Assembly (NCBI GenBank): GCA_963837945.1
Contig: CAWIQD010000024.1
Coordinates: 1 to 64,000 of the forward strand
Length of the DNA: 64,000 nucleotides
Direction of reading: 5' to 3'
From: CAVUBL01 sp963837945
Lineage (GTDB): Bacteria > Acidobacteriota > Thermoanaerobaculia > Multivoradales > DATKCC01
This document shows positions 17,451 to 26,479 of the stretch, piece after piece. The position numbers and the translations under genes are program-made. The notes under the pieces are model-generated. The model did not search any database, was not told where the DNA came from, and saw only the letters and a list, made by a program, of their open reading frames with translations. Positions within the stretch are counted from its first letter, which is position 1. Each line of letters opens with the position of its first letter.

Positions 17451-20400
17451 GTGGAAACCGGCGAGGAACCTTTCGAGGGATTGCGACACGAGGCTGCCGA
17501 AGATGAGGGTGACTAAGCTCATGAGTGGAAACCGGCGAGGAACCTTTCGAGGGATTGCGACATTCTACCGACTCTTTTCAGAGTCTAGGATTTCGCTGTG
17601 GAAACCGGCGAGGAACCTTTCGAGGGATTGCGACTGCTCGGAGACGGGATTCATGCACTCTTGCCCTCCGTGGAAACCGGCGAGGAACCTTTCGAGGGAT
17701 TGCGACCATTGCGCGACTCCGGCCGCCGCTGTCAGGCTTTCGTGGAAACCGGCGAGGAACCTTTCGAGGGATTGCGACTACGTCCCTGGCCATCCCTCTC
17801 GGCGAACCTGTGGAAACCGGCGAGGAACCTTTCGAGGGATTGCGACCAGTGAGCGTCGACGTCATCCTTTCTCCGTGGAAACGCAGGTTTCGAGGTGGAA
17901 ACCGGCGAGGAACCTTTCGAGGGATTGCGACATGTAGCGTGCCGACGATCGAGCTCAGTGCATAGCTCGGGTGGAAACCGGCGAGGAACCTTTCGAGGGA
18001 TTGCGACATTGAACTGCGACTCGTCCGCACGAGTCATCTTCCGCTGTGGAAACCGGCGAGGAACCTTTCGAGGGATTGCGACATGTCTGGGCGTGACGGT
18101 CAATCTCCGACTCCTCCTCCGTGGAAACCGGCGAGGAACCTTTCGAGGGATTGCGACCATTGCTCGATGCCGGCGTCGCTTTCCGAATTCGAGTGGAAAC
18201 CGGCGAGGAACCTTTCGAGGGATTGCGACTGTACGACGCCGCGGCCGTTGGTCTCGGCGATCCGGGTGGAAACCGGCGAGGAACCTTTCGAGGGATTGCG
18301 ACACTGAAACGTGTCGTCGAGGAATCGGCTATCCTCGCCTGGGTGGAAACCGGCGAGGAACCTTTCGAGGGATTGCGACATCTTCAGGACACGTCGCGTT
18401 CGTGAAGTCGTCGGCTCCTTGTGGAAACCGGCGAGGAACCTTTCGAGGGATTGCGACATGTCCGGAGTCGGTTCGAGGTCGGCATCGTCACCCTGCGTGG
18501 AAACCGGCGAGGAACCTTTCGAGGGATTGCGACATGTCGACTCCTGACCGGCTGACGGGCTGCGATATCCTGGGTGGAAACCGGCGAGGAACCTTTCGAG
18601 GGATTGCGACGTGATGCACGTCGATCCGATGCAGTCACTGCCGTCTCCGGGGTGGAAACCGGCGAGGAACCTTTCGAGGGATTGCGACATCGTCCGACAG
18701 GTCGCAGGGCGACTCGTTAGGTGGAAACCGGCGAGGAACCTTTCGAGGGATTGCGACATGTCGATTCCTGACTCGCTCCGGATGTCGTATGTCCTGTGGA
18801 AACCGGCGAGGAACCTTTCGAGGGATTGCGACATGAGAGTCTCCGCGCAGGATGCCGTCTCGTCGAGTGGAAACCGGCGAGGAACCTTTCGAGGGATTGC
18901 GACACTCGAACTCGTCGTCACAGGCCACTGGCGCGTGCTGTGGAAACCGGCGAGGAACCTTTCGAGGGATTGCGACATCTCGACGGAACTTGCGCGATCC
19001 CGTCGATGCAGTGGAAACCGGCGAGGAACCTTTCGAGGGATTGCGACATCTCAGACGCTGCGTCGCTGGCATCGCTCGCTGCGTGGAAACCGGCGAGGAA
19101 CCTTTCGAGGGATTGCGACATCTCGTGGCTTGCATGTCTTCCAATCCTGCTCGACGTGGAAACCGGCGAGGAACCTTTCGAGGGATTGCGACACTGGATG
19201 ATCGCTTGTGTTCGTTGATCCTCGTCGAGGTGGAAACCGGCGAGGAACCTTTCGAGGGATTGCGACTTCAGCGAGGCTTCGCATGACTTAGCATCCTCCG
19301 GGTGGAAACCGGCGAGGAACCTTTCGAGGGATTGCGACATTTGCGGCTCCTGCCGAGAGCTCGTTACCCGAAGTGGAAACCGGCGAGGAACCTTTCGAGG
19401 GATTGCGACACTTGACGTGGTCAGGCCGCGAGTCGCCTACTGCGTGGAAACCGGCGAGGAACCTTTCGAGGGATTGCGACATCTCTGGCACCGCTCGGCG
19501 ACGGCAGCTCCGTTCATGCGATACCTTGTGGAAACCGGCGAGGAACCTTTCGAGGGATTGCGACCCGATGACTGCCAGAGTCTTCCAGAACATCTGCGTT
19601 CCGTGGAAACCGGCGAGGAACCTTTCGAGGGATTGCGACATGTCGTCCTGCGCCTGCGTCGGCTTAGTCGCAGTGTGGAAACCGGCGAGGAACCTTTCGA
19701 GGGATTGCGACATTCCGGGCAGTACGCTTTTCTCAGCCTCAACCTTGGGTGGAAACCGGCGAGGAACCTTTCGAGGGATTGCGACATCGCTCGAGTCGAT
19801 TCATCTTGGCCTCCTTAAGTGGAAACCGGCGAGGAACCTTTCGAGGGATTGCGACATTCTACGATCCCGGCTCACTCTTACACGCCCTCCTGTGGAAACC
19901 GGCGAGGAACCTTTCGAGGGATTGCGACACGGTCGAGGTCTCGTCGGTGACATGGCCAGTTCTCCACGTGGAAACCGGCGAGGAACCTTTCGAGGGATTG
20001 CGACATACAGGAACTCCCTGTCGACGAGCATGGAGGTCCGAGTGGAAACCGGCGAGGAACCTTTCGAGGGATTGCGACATCCGAAGGACTGCCCTCGGCC
20101 GCGTCGTCGCTGTCTAAGTGGAAACCGGCGAGGAACCTTTCGAGGGATTGCGACACTTGCTGCTGCACCCATGGTGCCGCAGCAGACCAGTCGGTGGAAA
20201 CCGGCGAGGAACCTTTCGAGGGATTGCGACAGCTCTTCCGGGACGCATCCCGAGAAATTCCAACCGATCGTGGAAACCGGCGAGGAACCTTTCGAGGGAT
20301 TGCGACCTTACCTGGCGAAGCGGAGGCCATGCTCTGCGGTCGGGTGGAAACCGGCGAGGAACCTTTCGAGGGATTGCGACATTTTTTTCTGCCTCGAGAA

Positions 20401-21052
20401 GACAAGCGGCTTGCTGTGTGGAAACCGGCGAGGAACCTTTCGAGGGATTGCGACCGTTGTCTCCAACCGCTCTCCTCCACTCCGTCCACTGAGTGGAAAC
20501 CGGCGAGGAACCTTTCGAGGGATTGCGACCCATTTCAAGAGAGACCAGTTGACACTGACCCCTCCCGTGGAAACCGGCGAGGAACCTTTCGAGGGATTGC
20601 GACACAATCGTGCGACGGAGAGATCGAAGTGGAGGACTTTCGCCGTGGAAACCGGCGAGGAACCTTTCGAGGGATTGCGACAGAGACTTGCAGGAATTGG
20701 ATCATACCATCCTCCTTTTGGGTGGAAACCGGCGAGGAACCTTTCGAGGGATTGCGACTGGTCAGGGCCTAGGTAGCGGCCGTCGCCGTCGAAGTGGAAA
20801 CCGGCGAGGAACCTTTCGAGGGATTGCGACAGCTCAACGATGAGTAGTTTCACGACGTCCTCCCGCGGTGGAAACCGGCGAGGAACCTTTCGAGGGATTG
20901 CGACATTGTGCCATCCGGGTGTAGTCCACGCCGTCGCCGGCGCTGGAAACCGGCGAGGAACCTTTCGAGGGATTGCGACGAGCGCTGGGCGAGCGGTCGA
21001 TGGTTCCACGTCGAGGTGGAAACCGGCGAGGAACCTTTCGAGGGATTGCGAG
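17451..21052 (+). CRISPR. CRISPR array 2: 49 repeats, 48 spacers
   Basis: Forty-nine copies of a 37-bp repeat beginning GTGGAAACCGGCGAGG and ending GAGGGATTGCGAC. It differs from the array-1 repeat at positions 8, 17, 21 and 26; the 21/26 change (C-G to T-A) keeps the stem under the TTCG loop. Repeats start at 17451, 17525, 17598 and so on to 21016. Decay is seen only at the distal end: the repeat at 20943 has its first base changed and the last repeat at 21016 ends GCGAG. This gives the leader on the left. Spacers run 31-48 nt. The spacer at 17847-17894 contains a partial repeat. Confidence 0.99.
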
Positions 21053-21219
21053 CGGTGAGGGTGAGCGCCGCGGCGCTCGCAGTGGTGATGACTGGCCGAG
21101 GCCCAGGAAGAGAAGGCGAGCGGAGCGGCGGTCCGACGCGCGTGGTTCGTTCAGCGTCGGAGCGGTTTTCGGGCGTTCTGGCGAGGCACAGCCGGATTCG
21201 AGGATGGAGCGCGGTGATT

Positions 21220-21381
21220 CCGCCGGCCTGGCGTGTACACCTCGTCTACGCCATTCTCGCCCTCGCCAGATACCTCCGCACCCTCGCGGCCCGCCGGGAC
21301 TTCATTGCGGAGGCCCTGGACGACGAGACGCTGGTCCTCTTCGGCCGCACCCAGATGCGTCGCCTGGCGGGGGCCGGCTGA
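21220..21381 (+). pseudogene. 3' fragment of a paralogue of the gene at 21998-22573
   Basis: The open frame here ends RTLAARRDFIAEALDDETLV then LFGRTQMRRLAGAG. The intact gene downstream ends with ARTLAAR, EALDYETLVLFGRALMRRLE. The similarity covers only the C-terminal 45 or so residues; upstream the frame runs into array 2 and has no start of its own. It is a remnant of a duplication, probably broken by array growth or rearrangement. Function unknown. Confidence 0.55.
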
Positions 21382-21509
21382 GCCCCTGCTCCCCGACCGG
21401 CCGGAACGGCTGATCCCGCCCCGGCCTTCACCATCTTCCCCGCATCGGGCGGGGAGGCGAGTCCATCTCCGCTCTGCTCGATCGGGCTCGTCCTGAAAGC
21501 TCTGGGACC

Positions 21510-21725
21510 TCACCTCGTCGCGTCGATGGAATCCAGGAGCCGTAAGGCTTCGGCCCGGTCCCCCTTCGCGGCGCGTGCCCGGAACCGCGTCTCGGCATCG
21601 AACTCGGCCAGGGCCTGGGTCGAGAGCTCTTCGACGAGGCGGTTCAGGCTGATCTTTCGACGGCGGGCGAGGTCTCGCAGTCGCTCGTGGGTGTCGTCGG
21701 GCAGTCGGATGGTCATCGTTCCCAT
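21510..21725 (-). CDS. Ribbon-helix-helix antitoxin-like protein
   Basis: 71 residues from ATG 21723-21725, starting MGTMTIRLPDDTHERLRDLA then RRRKISLNRLVEEL, a standard RHH (Arc/MetJ fold) DNA-binding segment, followed by an acidic/basic tail. Typical of the antitoxin half of a toxin-antitoxin pair. Just upstream on the same strand lies the C-terminal remnant of a PIN-domain toxin whose stop codon overlaps this start. The toxin is therefore apparently dead and the antitoxin an orphan. Confidence 0.7.
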   Translation of the reverse strand: MGTMTIRLPDDTHERLRDLARRRKISLNRLVEELSTQALAEFDAETRFRARAAKGDRAEALRLLDSIDATR

Positions 21726-21841
21726 GCGTCCATCTCCTGGAGAAGTGCCTCGGGCTCGAGTACGCGGAGGTCGGGAAACCGCAGCTCGGTCGCTCGGAAG
21801 TCGCGGGCGGCGAGTCCGGCGCCTCTCGGGTTTGACTTTCC
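21713..21841 (-). pseudogene. C-terminal remnant of a PIN-domain toxin
   Basis: The minus-strand frame upstream of the antitoxin reads GAGLAARDFRATELRFPDLR, then VLEPEALLQEMDAW, ending in TGA at 21713-21715 inside the antitoxin start region. This matches the last strand and helix of VapC-like PIN toxins (L-A-x-R-D-F, then GLRVLxP). About 42 codons remain and the catalytic N-terminal part is missing; the promoter of the rightward hypothetical gene now lies at the break. Confidence 0.5.
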
Positions 21842-21860
21842 GCCGCGTCTCCGCTAGGCT
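21832..21860 (+). promoter_or_regulatory. Sigma70-type promoter for the gene at 21998
   Basis: TTGACT at 21832-21837, 17-bp spacer, TAGGCT at 21855-21860. Transcription would start near 21867 and give a 5' UTR of about 130 nt. It replaces the missing part of the PIN toxin gene. Confidence 0.5.
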
Positions 21861-21997
21861 CGTTCCAACGAAGCCGCTTCCCGGCCCCGTCCTCCGCGGA
21901 GGCGCGAGGTCACGGGTCACCGGGAGCGAAACGAAAGCGGCCCGGGCGAGCTCGAACCTCACCCGGGCCTGACCCGCGAAAGGAGAAAGCACCTCCA

Positions 21998-22573
21998 ATG
22001 CGAGCCGAGACAGAGAGTAGCAGGACTTCGTCCCCCGCCCGTCGTTCTTCCAGCTTCACCGCGCCGGCCAACGCCTTCTCGGCCGCGTTCCTCGACGCCG
22101 CCCGGCGCCGGCGGGACGCGGCCGAGCCGGAGGACGCCCCGCGCGCTCCGGCGCTCGCCGCCGGCGCGCTCGCCGCCGGGCCCTTCGAGGTCGAGGCGGT
22201 GCCGGCCGGCTCGGGGCGGCTCTGGGCGGTGGTCCGCCGGGGCGAGCGGGTGGCCGAAGGGCACCCGGCCGTGGCGGTCTTCCTGGAGCGGACGGCCGCC
22301 CTCCTGGCGGCGGCGGTGCTGCCGGCGGAGGCGTCGCCCAATCACCTCCAGGTCGGGGAGAAGGCGAAGCGCCTGGGCCTGCCGGTGCACGACGGCCGGC
22401 GCCACCTGGGGCACCTCGCCCGGCCCCACGAGCACTTCGCGCGGGACCTCCACGCCGCCCGGACGCTCGCGGCCCGCCCGGACTCGCTGGTGCTCCTGGC
22501 CGAGGCGCTCGACTACGAGACCCTGGTCCTCTTCGGCCGGGCGCTCATGCGCCGGCTGGAGCGGGCCGGCTGA
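21998..22573 (+). CDS. Hypothetical protein, paralogue of the fragment at 21220-21381
   Basis: 191 residues, from the ATG preceded by GAAAGGAGAAAG. The N-terminal third is Ala/Arg/Ser-rich and probably disordered. The middle (FEVEAVPAGSGRLWAVVRRG) looks like a beta segment with a VRRGE turn. The C-terminal half is helical and ends ALDYETLVLFGRALMRRLE. No known family. The C-terminal motif recurs in the broken copy before it, so this is a duplicated local family bordering the CRISPR locus. Confidence 0.6.
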   Translation: MRAETESSRTSSPARRSSSFTAPANAFSAAFLDAARRRRDAAEPEDAPRAPALAAGALAAGPFEVEAVPAGSGRLWAVVRRGERVAEGHPAVAVFLERTAALLAAAVLPAEASPNHLQVGEKAKRLGLPVHDGRRHLGHLARPHEHFARDLHAARTLAARPDSLVLLAEALDYETLVLFGRALMRRLERAG

Positions 22574-22675
22574 GGCGCCGGGCGCTCGGCCACCGGCCGG
22601 GGCGGGCGCGACCCCGCCCCGGCCGGGTTCTTCCGGTCGTCGGCGCGAGGATACGTCGCTGGGGCCACCCGCTCT

Positions 22676-23230
22676 TTACGGCAGCAGATCGGCGACGGCG
22701 ACCGGTCCCCGGAGGGCCGCCGAGGAGAGCTGCTCGCCGTGGGCCGCGACCCGGTGCTCGGTGAAGCCGTCGCCTTCGGGCGCTCTGAAGACCTCCAGGC
22801 GACCCTCCGCCACGTTCACCAGCCAGACCTCCGGAATGCCGTGTCGCGCGTAGAGCGGGAGCTTGCGGTGGCGGTCGAAGGCGAGGCTCGAGTCCGCGAC
22901 CTCCACCACGAGGGCGGCGGTCGCCGGGTGGGCCCCGAGGTAGTCCCGGGGGCGACCTGCGACGACCGCCACGTCGGGCTCCGGCTCGGAGTCCTGCCCG
23001 AGCGCCAGAGGGAGCTGGACCCGGAGACAGTACCCCTCGGCCAGCGCCGCGTCGAGGGCCTCGTAGACCAGCTGGATCGTGCCGGCGTGCCGCGCGTTCT
23101 GCGGTGTCATCTCCAGGATCTCCCCCTCGATCAACTCGAGCCGCTCGTCTTCCTGGAAGACGCCCTGCTCGATCAAGCGGTCGTACTCCTCGCGGGTCCA
23201 CTTGCGGGGCTGGTTGACGGCGACGCTCAC
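22676..23230 (-). CDS. Uma2-family (DUF820) putative PD-(D/E)xK endonuclease
   Basis: 184 residues starting MSVAVNQPRKWTREEYDRL. It shows the usual Uma2 order: RLELIEGEILEMTPQNARHA, LRVQLPLALGQDSEPEPDVA, and the core ALVVEVADSSLAFDRHRKLP followed by YARHGIPEVWLVN. The PD and ExK-like positions (PEPDV, VVEV, DRHRK) are present. These proteins are common and expanded in Cyanobacteria, Chloroflexi and Acidobacteriota; their true role is unknown. No partner gene is adjacent. Confidence 0.8.
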   Translation of the reverse strand: MSVAVNQPRKWTREEYDRLIEQGVFQEDERLELIEGEILEMTPQNARHAGTIQLVYEALDAALAEGYCLRVQLPLALGQDSEPEPDVAVVAGRPRDYLGAHPATAALVVEVADSSLAFDRHRKLPLYARHGIPEVWLVNVAEGRLEVFRAPEGDGFTEHRVAAHGEQLSSAALRGPVAVADLLP

Positions 23231-23300
23231 AGCTCGGTCTCCTCGGTTGATCAGTATAGCGGCGAGCGTGTTGCCCTACGGAGGGATCCCTCGACTCGCT

Positions 23301-23348
23301 GCGCTCGCTCGGGATGACAAGGGGGGGGCGGCGCTCGCTCGGGATGAC
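23301..23348. repeat. Two copies of an 18-bp intergenic repeat
   Basis: GCGCTCGCTCGGGATGAC occurs at 23301-23318 and again at 23331-23348, exactly 30 bp apart, in the gap between the Uma2 gene and the outer-membrane gene. The word CGCTCGGGATGACA is a known type of dispersed intergenic repeat in several high-GC phyla. Function unknown. Confidence 0.55.
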
Positions 23349-23365
23349 GGCGAGGGAGCTCGCCG

Positions 23366-26300
23366 TCAGAACGGGTTGCCGACGGCCAGGTAGAAGTGGA
23401 AGCGGGTGGTGGCGCCGGGGTCGGGGTCGAGCTGGTAGCCGAAGCCGGCGCGCACGGGGCCGATCGGCGAGACGTAGCGCACGGCGACTCCGACGCCGGT
23501 CTTGACGTCGCGCGGGTCGACGTCGCGCCAGTCGGGCCAGACGTTGCCCGCGTCCACCCACAGCACGCCGCCGACCGGCCCCCAGACCGGGAAGCGGTAG
23601 TCGAGGTTCGCGAGCAGCAGGCCGTTGCCGCCGCGGCCGCGGCCGTCGGCGAAGAGGGTCGTGCCCGGGATGCCGAGCTCGTCCTTGCCGTAGGCCCGGT
23701 GGCTGAAGTCGCCGCCGGCGAAGAAGCGCTCGTCGATCGGGATCTTCAGGTTCGGCGGCTCGGGGGGCTGCGGCGCGCCCGAGGGCGTGGTGGTGTTGTT
23801 CTTGGTCGCGTCGACGAGCGGCGCGATGGCGCCGAAGCGGATGCTCCCCGCCAGGTGCCCGAAGCCGAGCGGCAGGTAGCGGGTGTGCTGGAGGAAGGTC
23901 TTGAGGAAGTTCGCGTCGGTCAGCCCCGGGATCGGGAACGCCCACTGGAAGCGGGCGCTGGCGCTCCAGCCGCGGGTCGGGTCGATCGGGTCGTTGCGCC
24001 GGTCGACCAGGATGTTGGGGACGACCGAGGAGATGTGGATGTCCTGGTCGCGCCGCTCGATGATCTGGGTCGGGTCGGTGATCTGCTGGGAGGCGGCGAC
24101 GGTCAGGGTGGAGTTGATGATCCGGTAGTCGAAGGCGAGGCCGTAGCGCCAGACGTCCTCCTGCTTGACCGCCTCGGCCTGGGTGACGATCCGGTCGACG
24201 TCGTAGCTCGGCAGCTCCTCCTGCTGGAAGGCCACGTTGTAGACCAGCGGGATGTGCCAGCGGGTCAGGTCCGGCTGGTCGAGGGCGACCCGGGCGAGGC
24301 GCTCCTTCTGGCCGTAGCGCAGGTCGGTCTGGAGGGTGAAGGCGCGGCCGAAGAGGTTGCCCTGGCGGTAGCCGACGAGCCCGGCGAAGCCGGTGTCCGT
24401 GTCGTAGCCGAGGCCGTAGCTCACCCGCCGCGTGCGCCCCTCCTGGACCCGGATCACGACGTCGCGCTCCTGCTCGGAGAGGTCGGACGGCCCGAGCTCC
24501 ACCTGGGCGCGCGAGAAGATCCCGAGGCCGTAGAGGTCGCGCTCCGCCTCGAGGAGCCGCGTCGGGCTGACCGGCTCGCCGGGGTCGAGGTCCACCGCGT
24601 GCTCGATCACGTCGTCGTCGGTCTTGACGTTGCCCCGGACGATCACCCGGTCGACCCGGGTCTGCGGCCCCTCGATCACCTGGATCGTCAGGTCGACCAG
24701 GCTGTGGTCGGCGTTCCAGGTCTCGGTCGAGGAGACCTGGGTCGAGAGGTATCCCTTCTCCTCGTAGCGCCCGCGGATCTGGCGCAGGCTGTCCTCGAGC
24801 AGGAGCGGATGGAACGGCCCGCCGGCGTGGAGCGGCAGGTCCTTGCGCAGGTCGTCCTCCGAGAGCGCCTCGACGCCCTGGAAGGAGAGGTCGACCAGCT
24901 GGCGGCGCATCCCCTCCTCGATCGGCACCCTGAGCGTCAGGTTGCGGCCGTCGGCCTGGACGTCCGGCGGGCCGACCTTGTAGCTGGCGTACCCCTGGAG
25001 GGCGTAGAAGGAGCGCACGTTTTCGAGGTCGTCCTGGAGCACCGCGTCGACCAGCTTGCCGCTGCCCAGGGTGAGGAGTCGCTTGGGCTTGGTCTCCATG
25101 AGCTCGGCGAGCTTGCCGTCGCTCACCTGCCGGTTGCCGTCGAAGCGGATCTCCTGGAGGGTGTAGACCGGGCCGGGCTCGACCCGGAAGGTGAGCCGGA
25201 GCGCGCCGTCCGCCGTCGTCTCGTCCCAGGTGACCGCGACCTTCCAGTGCCCCTTCTCCTGGTAGTAGCGCTTGACCCGGTCGGCCGCCTGGAGCACCAG
25301 CGCCTCGTCGTAGCCGTCCTCGCCGAGGAACGGCAGCAGGTCGTTTTTCTCGAGCTCCTTGCGCGCGACGCCCACGATCTCCACCGTCACCAGCGGGCCG
25401 AGGGTCACCGGGTAGGCGAGGTCGACCCGGTGGCCCTCGCGGTCCTGGGTCTCCTTGGCCTCGCCGACCTGCGCCTTGCGGTACTTCTGCTTGACCAGCC
25501 AGGCCTGGAGGCGCTCGGCGTCGTCGTCGACGGTGTCGCGGAGGTAGGGCTCGCCGGGGCGGGCGCGGAGCTGCTCGACGAGGGTCGCGGGCCGGAACGA
25601 GCCCAGCTCGCCCTCGAAGCTCACCGTGCCGATCGTCGAGCGCGCTCCGGCCGCGACCTCGAAGGTCACCACCGAGCGCTTGGTCTCGTCGTTCGTGTCG
25701 ACGGCGAGGTGGACCCGGGCGGAGAAGTAGCCGCGCTTCTCGAACAGGTCCTGGAGGCGGTAGACGCTCCTGAGCAGCCGGCTCTCGATCAACGGCTGGC
25801 CGGCGGCGACCAGCAGCTCGCTCTCGAGGTCGTGGCGGTCGAGCTTGCCGGTCTCGCCCACGACCGAGACCTCGTCGACCTGCACCGCGGCCCAGACCGC
25901 CACCACCACGACCACCTGCTCGGCCGCCGGGTCGGAATCGACCGGCACGGCGGGCGGCGCGAGCCGCTCGCCCGGCTCGGCGGGACGGGTGTAGAGCTCC
26001 ACCTCGTAGGCCGCGCCGGTCGCCTGGAGGTTGCGCAGGGTCCGGCGCACCCCGCGGTCGGTGAGCCGCGTGCCCGGCTCGATCGCGATCAGCTGGCGCA
26101 GCTCGCCGGCCGGCCCGAGCGGGGCGTCGCTTCGCACCTCGATGCGGGCGACGACCGGCCCGCGGCCGGCGACCGGCCCGGGCAGCGCCGGCGGCGCCTC
26201 GTCCCCCGCCACGACCACGTCGGGCGGCTCGACGGTCTCGACCGGCGGCTCGCGGGGCGGGATCGCCGGGCCCTCGACCGTCGTCGCGTCCTCGGGAGAG

Positions 26301-26479
26301 AGGACCGGGGCCGGCTCGGGCGCCGGCGGCGGCGCCTGGTCCTGGGTCGGATCGGGGGCCTGAGCCCGGGCCTGATCCTGGTCCTGGCCCCGGGCCGGGG
26401 CGCCCGCCAGCAGCAGCGCGGCGAGGAGCCCGGGAGCCGAGCTCCGGAGCAGGAGCCGGAGTGCGCCGCGCGCCGTCAT
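23366..26479 (-). CDS. tamA: BamA/TamA-family outer-membrane assembly protein
   Basis: 1037 residues from ATG 26477-26479, which overlaps the tamB stop by one base. N-terminal signal peptide (RLLLRSSAPGLLAALLLAG), a Gln/Pro-rich linker, then several POTRA-like domains (e.g. VDEVSVVGETGKLDRHDLES, YTLQEIRFDGNRQVSDGKLA, TRVDRVIVRGNVKTDDDVIE). The C-terminal Omp85 barrel has RRNDPIDPTRGWSASA, FFAGGDFSHRAYGKDELG and a terminal strand ending in Phe (AVGNPF). It is longer than Escherichia coli TamA and has more POTRAs, as in many non-proteobacterial BamA/TamA proteins. The operon with tamB argues for the TAM role, that is, envelope protein or lipid transport. Confidence 0.85.
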   Translation of the reverse strand: MTARGALRLLLRSSAPGLLAALLLAGAPARGQDQDQARAQAPDPTQDQAPPPAPEPAPVLSPEDATTVEGPAIPPREPPVETVEPPDVVVAGDEAPPALPGPVAGRGPVVARIEVRSDAPLGPAGELRQLIAIEPGTRLTDRGVRRTLRNLQATGAAYEVELYTRPAEPGERLAPPAVPVDSDPAAEQVVVVVAVWAAVQVDEVSVVGETGKLDRHDLESELLVAAGQPLIESRLLRSVYRLQDLFEKRGYFSARVHLAVDTNDETKRSVVTFEVAAGARSTIGTVSFEGELGSFRPATLVEQLRARPGEPYLRDTVDDDAERLQAWLVKQKYRKAQVGEAKETQDREGHRVDLAYPVTLGPLVTVEIVGVARKELEKNDLLPFLGEDGYDEALVLQAADRVKRYYQEKGHWKVAVTWDETTADGALRLTFRVEPGPVYTLQEIRFDGNRQVSDGKLAELMETKPKRLLTLGSGKLVDAVLQDDLENVRSFYALQGYASYKVGPPDVQADGRNLTLRVPIEEGMRRQLVDLSFQGVEALSEDDLRKDLPLHAGGPFHPLLLEDSLRQIRGRYEEKGYLSTQVSSTETWNADHSLVDLTIQVIEGPQTRVDRVIVRGNVKTDDDVIEHAVDLDPGEPVSPTRLLEAERDLYGLGIFSRAQVELGPSDLSEQERDVVIRVQEGRTRRVSYGLGYDTDTGFAGLVGYRQGNLFGRAFTLQTDLRYGQKERLARVALDQPDLTRWHIPLVYNVAFQQEELPSYDVDRIVTQAEAVKQEDVWRYGLAFDYRIINSTLTVAASQQITDPTQIIERRDQDIHISSVVPNILVDRRNDPIDPTRGWSASARFQWAFPIPGLTDANFLKTFLQHTRYLPLGFGHLAGSIRFGAIAPLVDATKNNTTTPSGAPQPPEPPNLKIPIDERFFAGGDFSHRAYGKDELGIPGTTLFADGRGRGGNGLLLANLDYRFPVWGPVGGVLWVDAGNVWPDWRDVDPRDVKTGVGVAVRYVSPIGPVRAGFGYQLDPDPGATTRFHFYLAVGNPF

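Noticed and set aside
17437..20843. Long ORFs with ETGEEPFEGLR or KPARNLSRDCD repeats
   Set aside because: Same artefact in array 2.
1..21052. Cas6 or Csm3-like gene inside the window
   Set aside because: No ORF in any frame showed a Cas6 Gly-rich loop or a single-RAMP gene apart from the two RAMPs of Csx10. They are probably left of base 1 or elsewhere in the genome.
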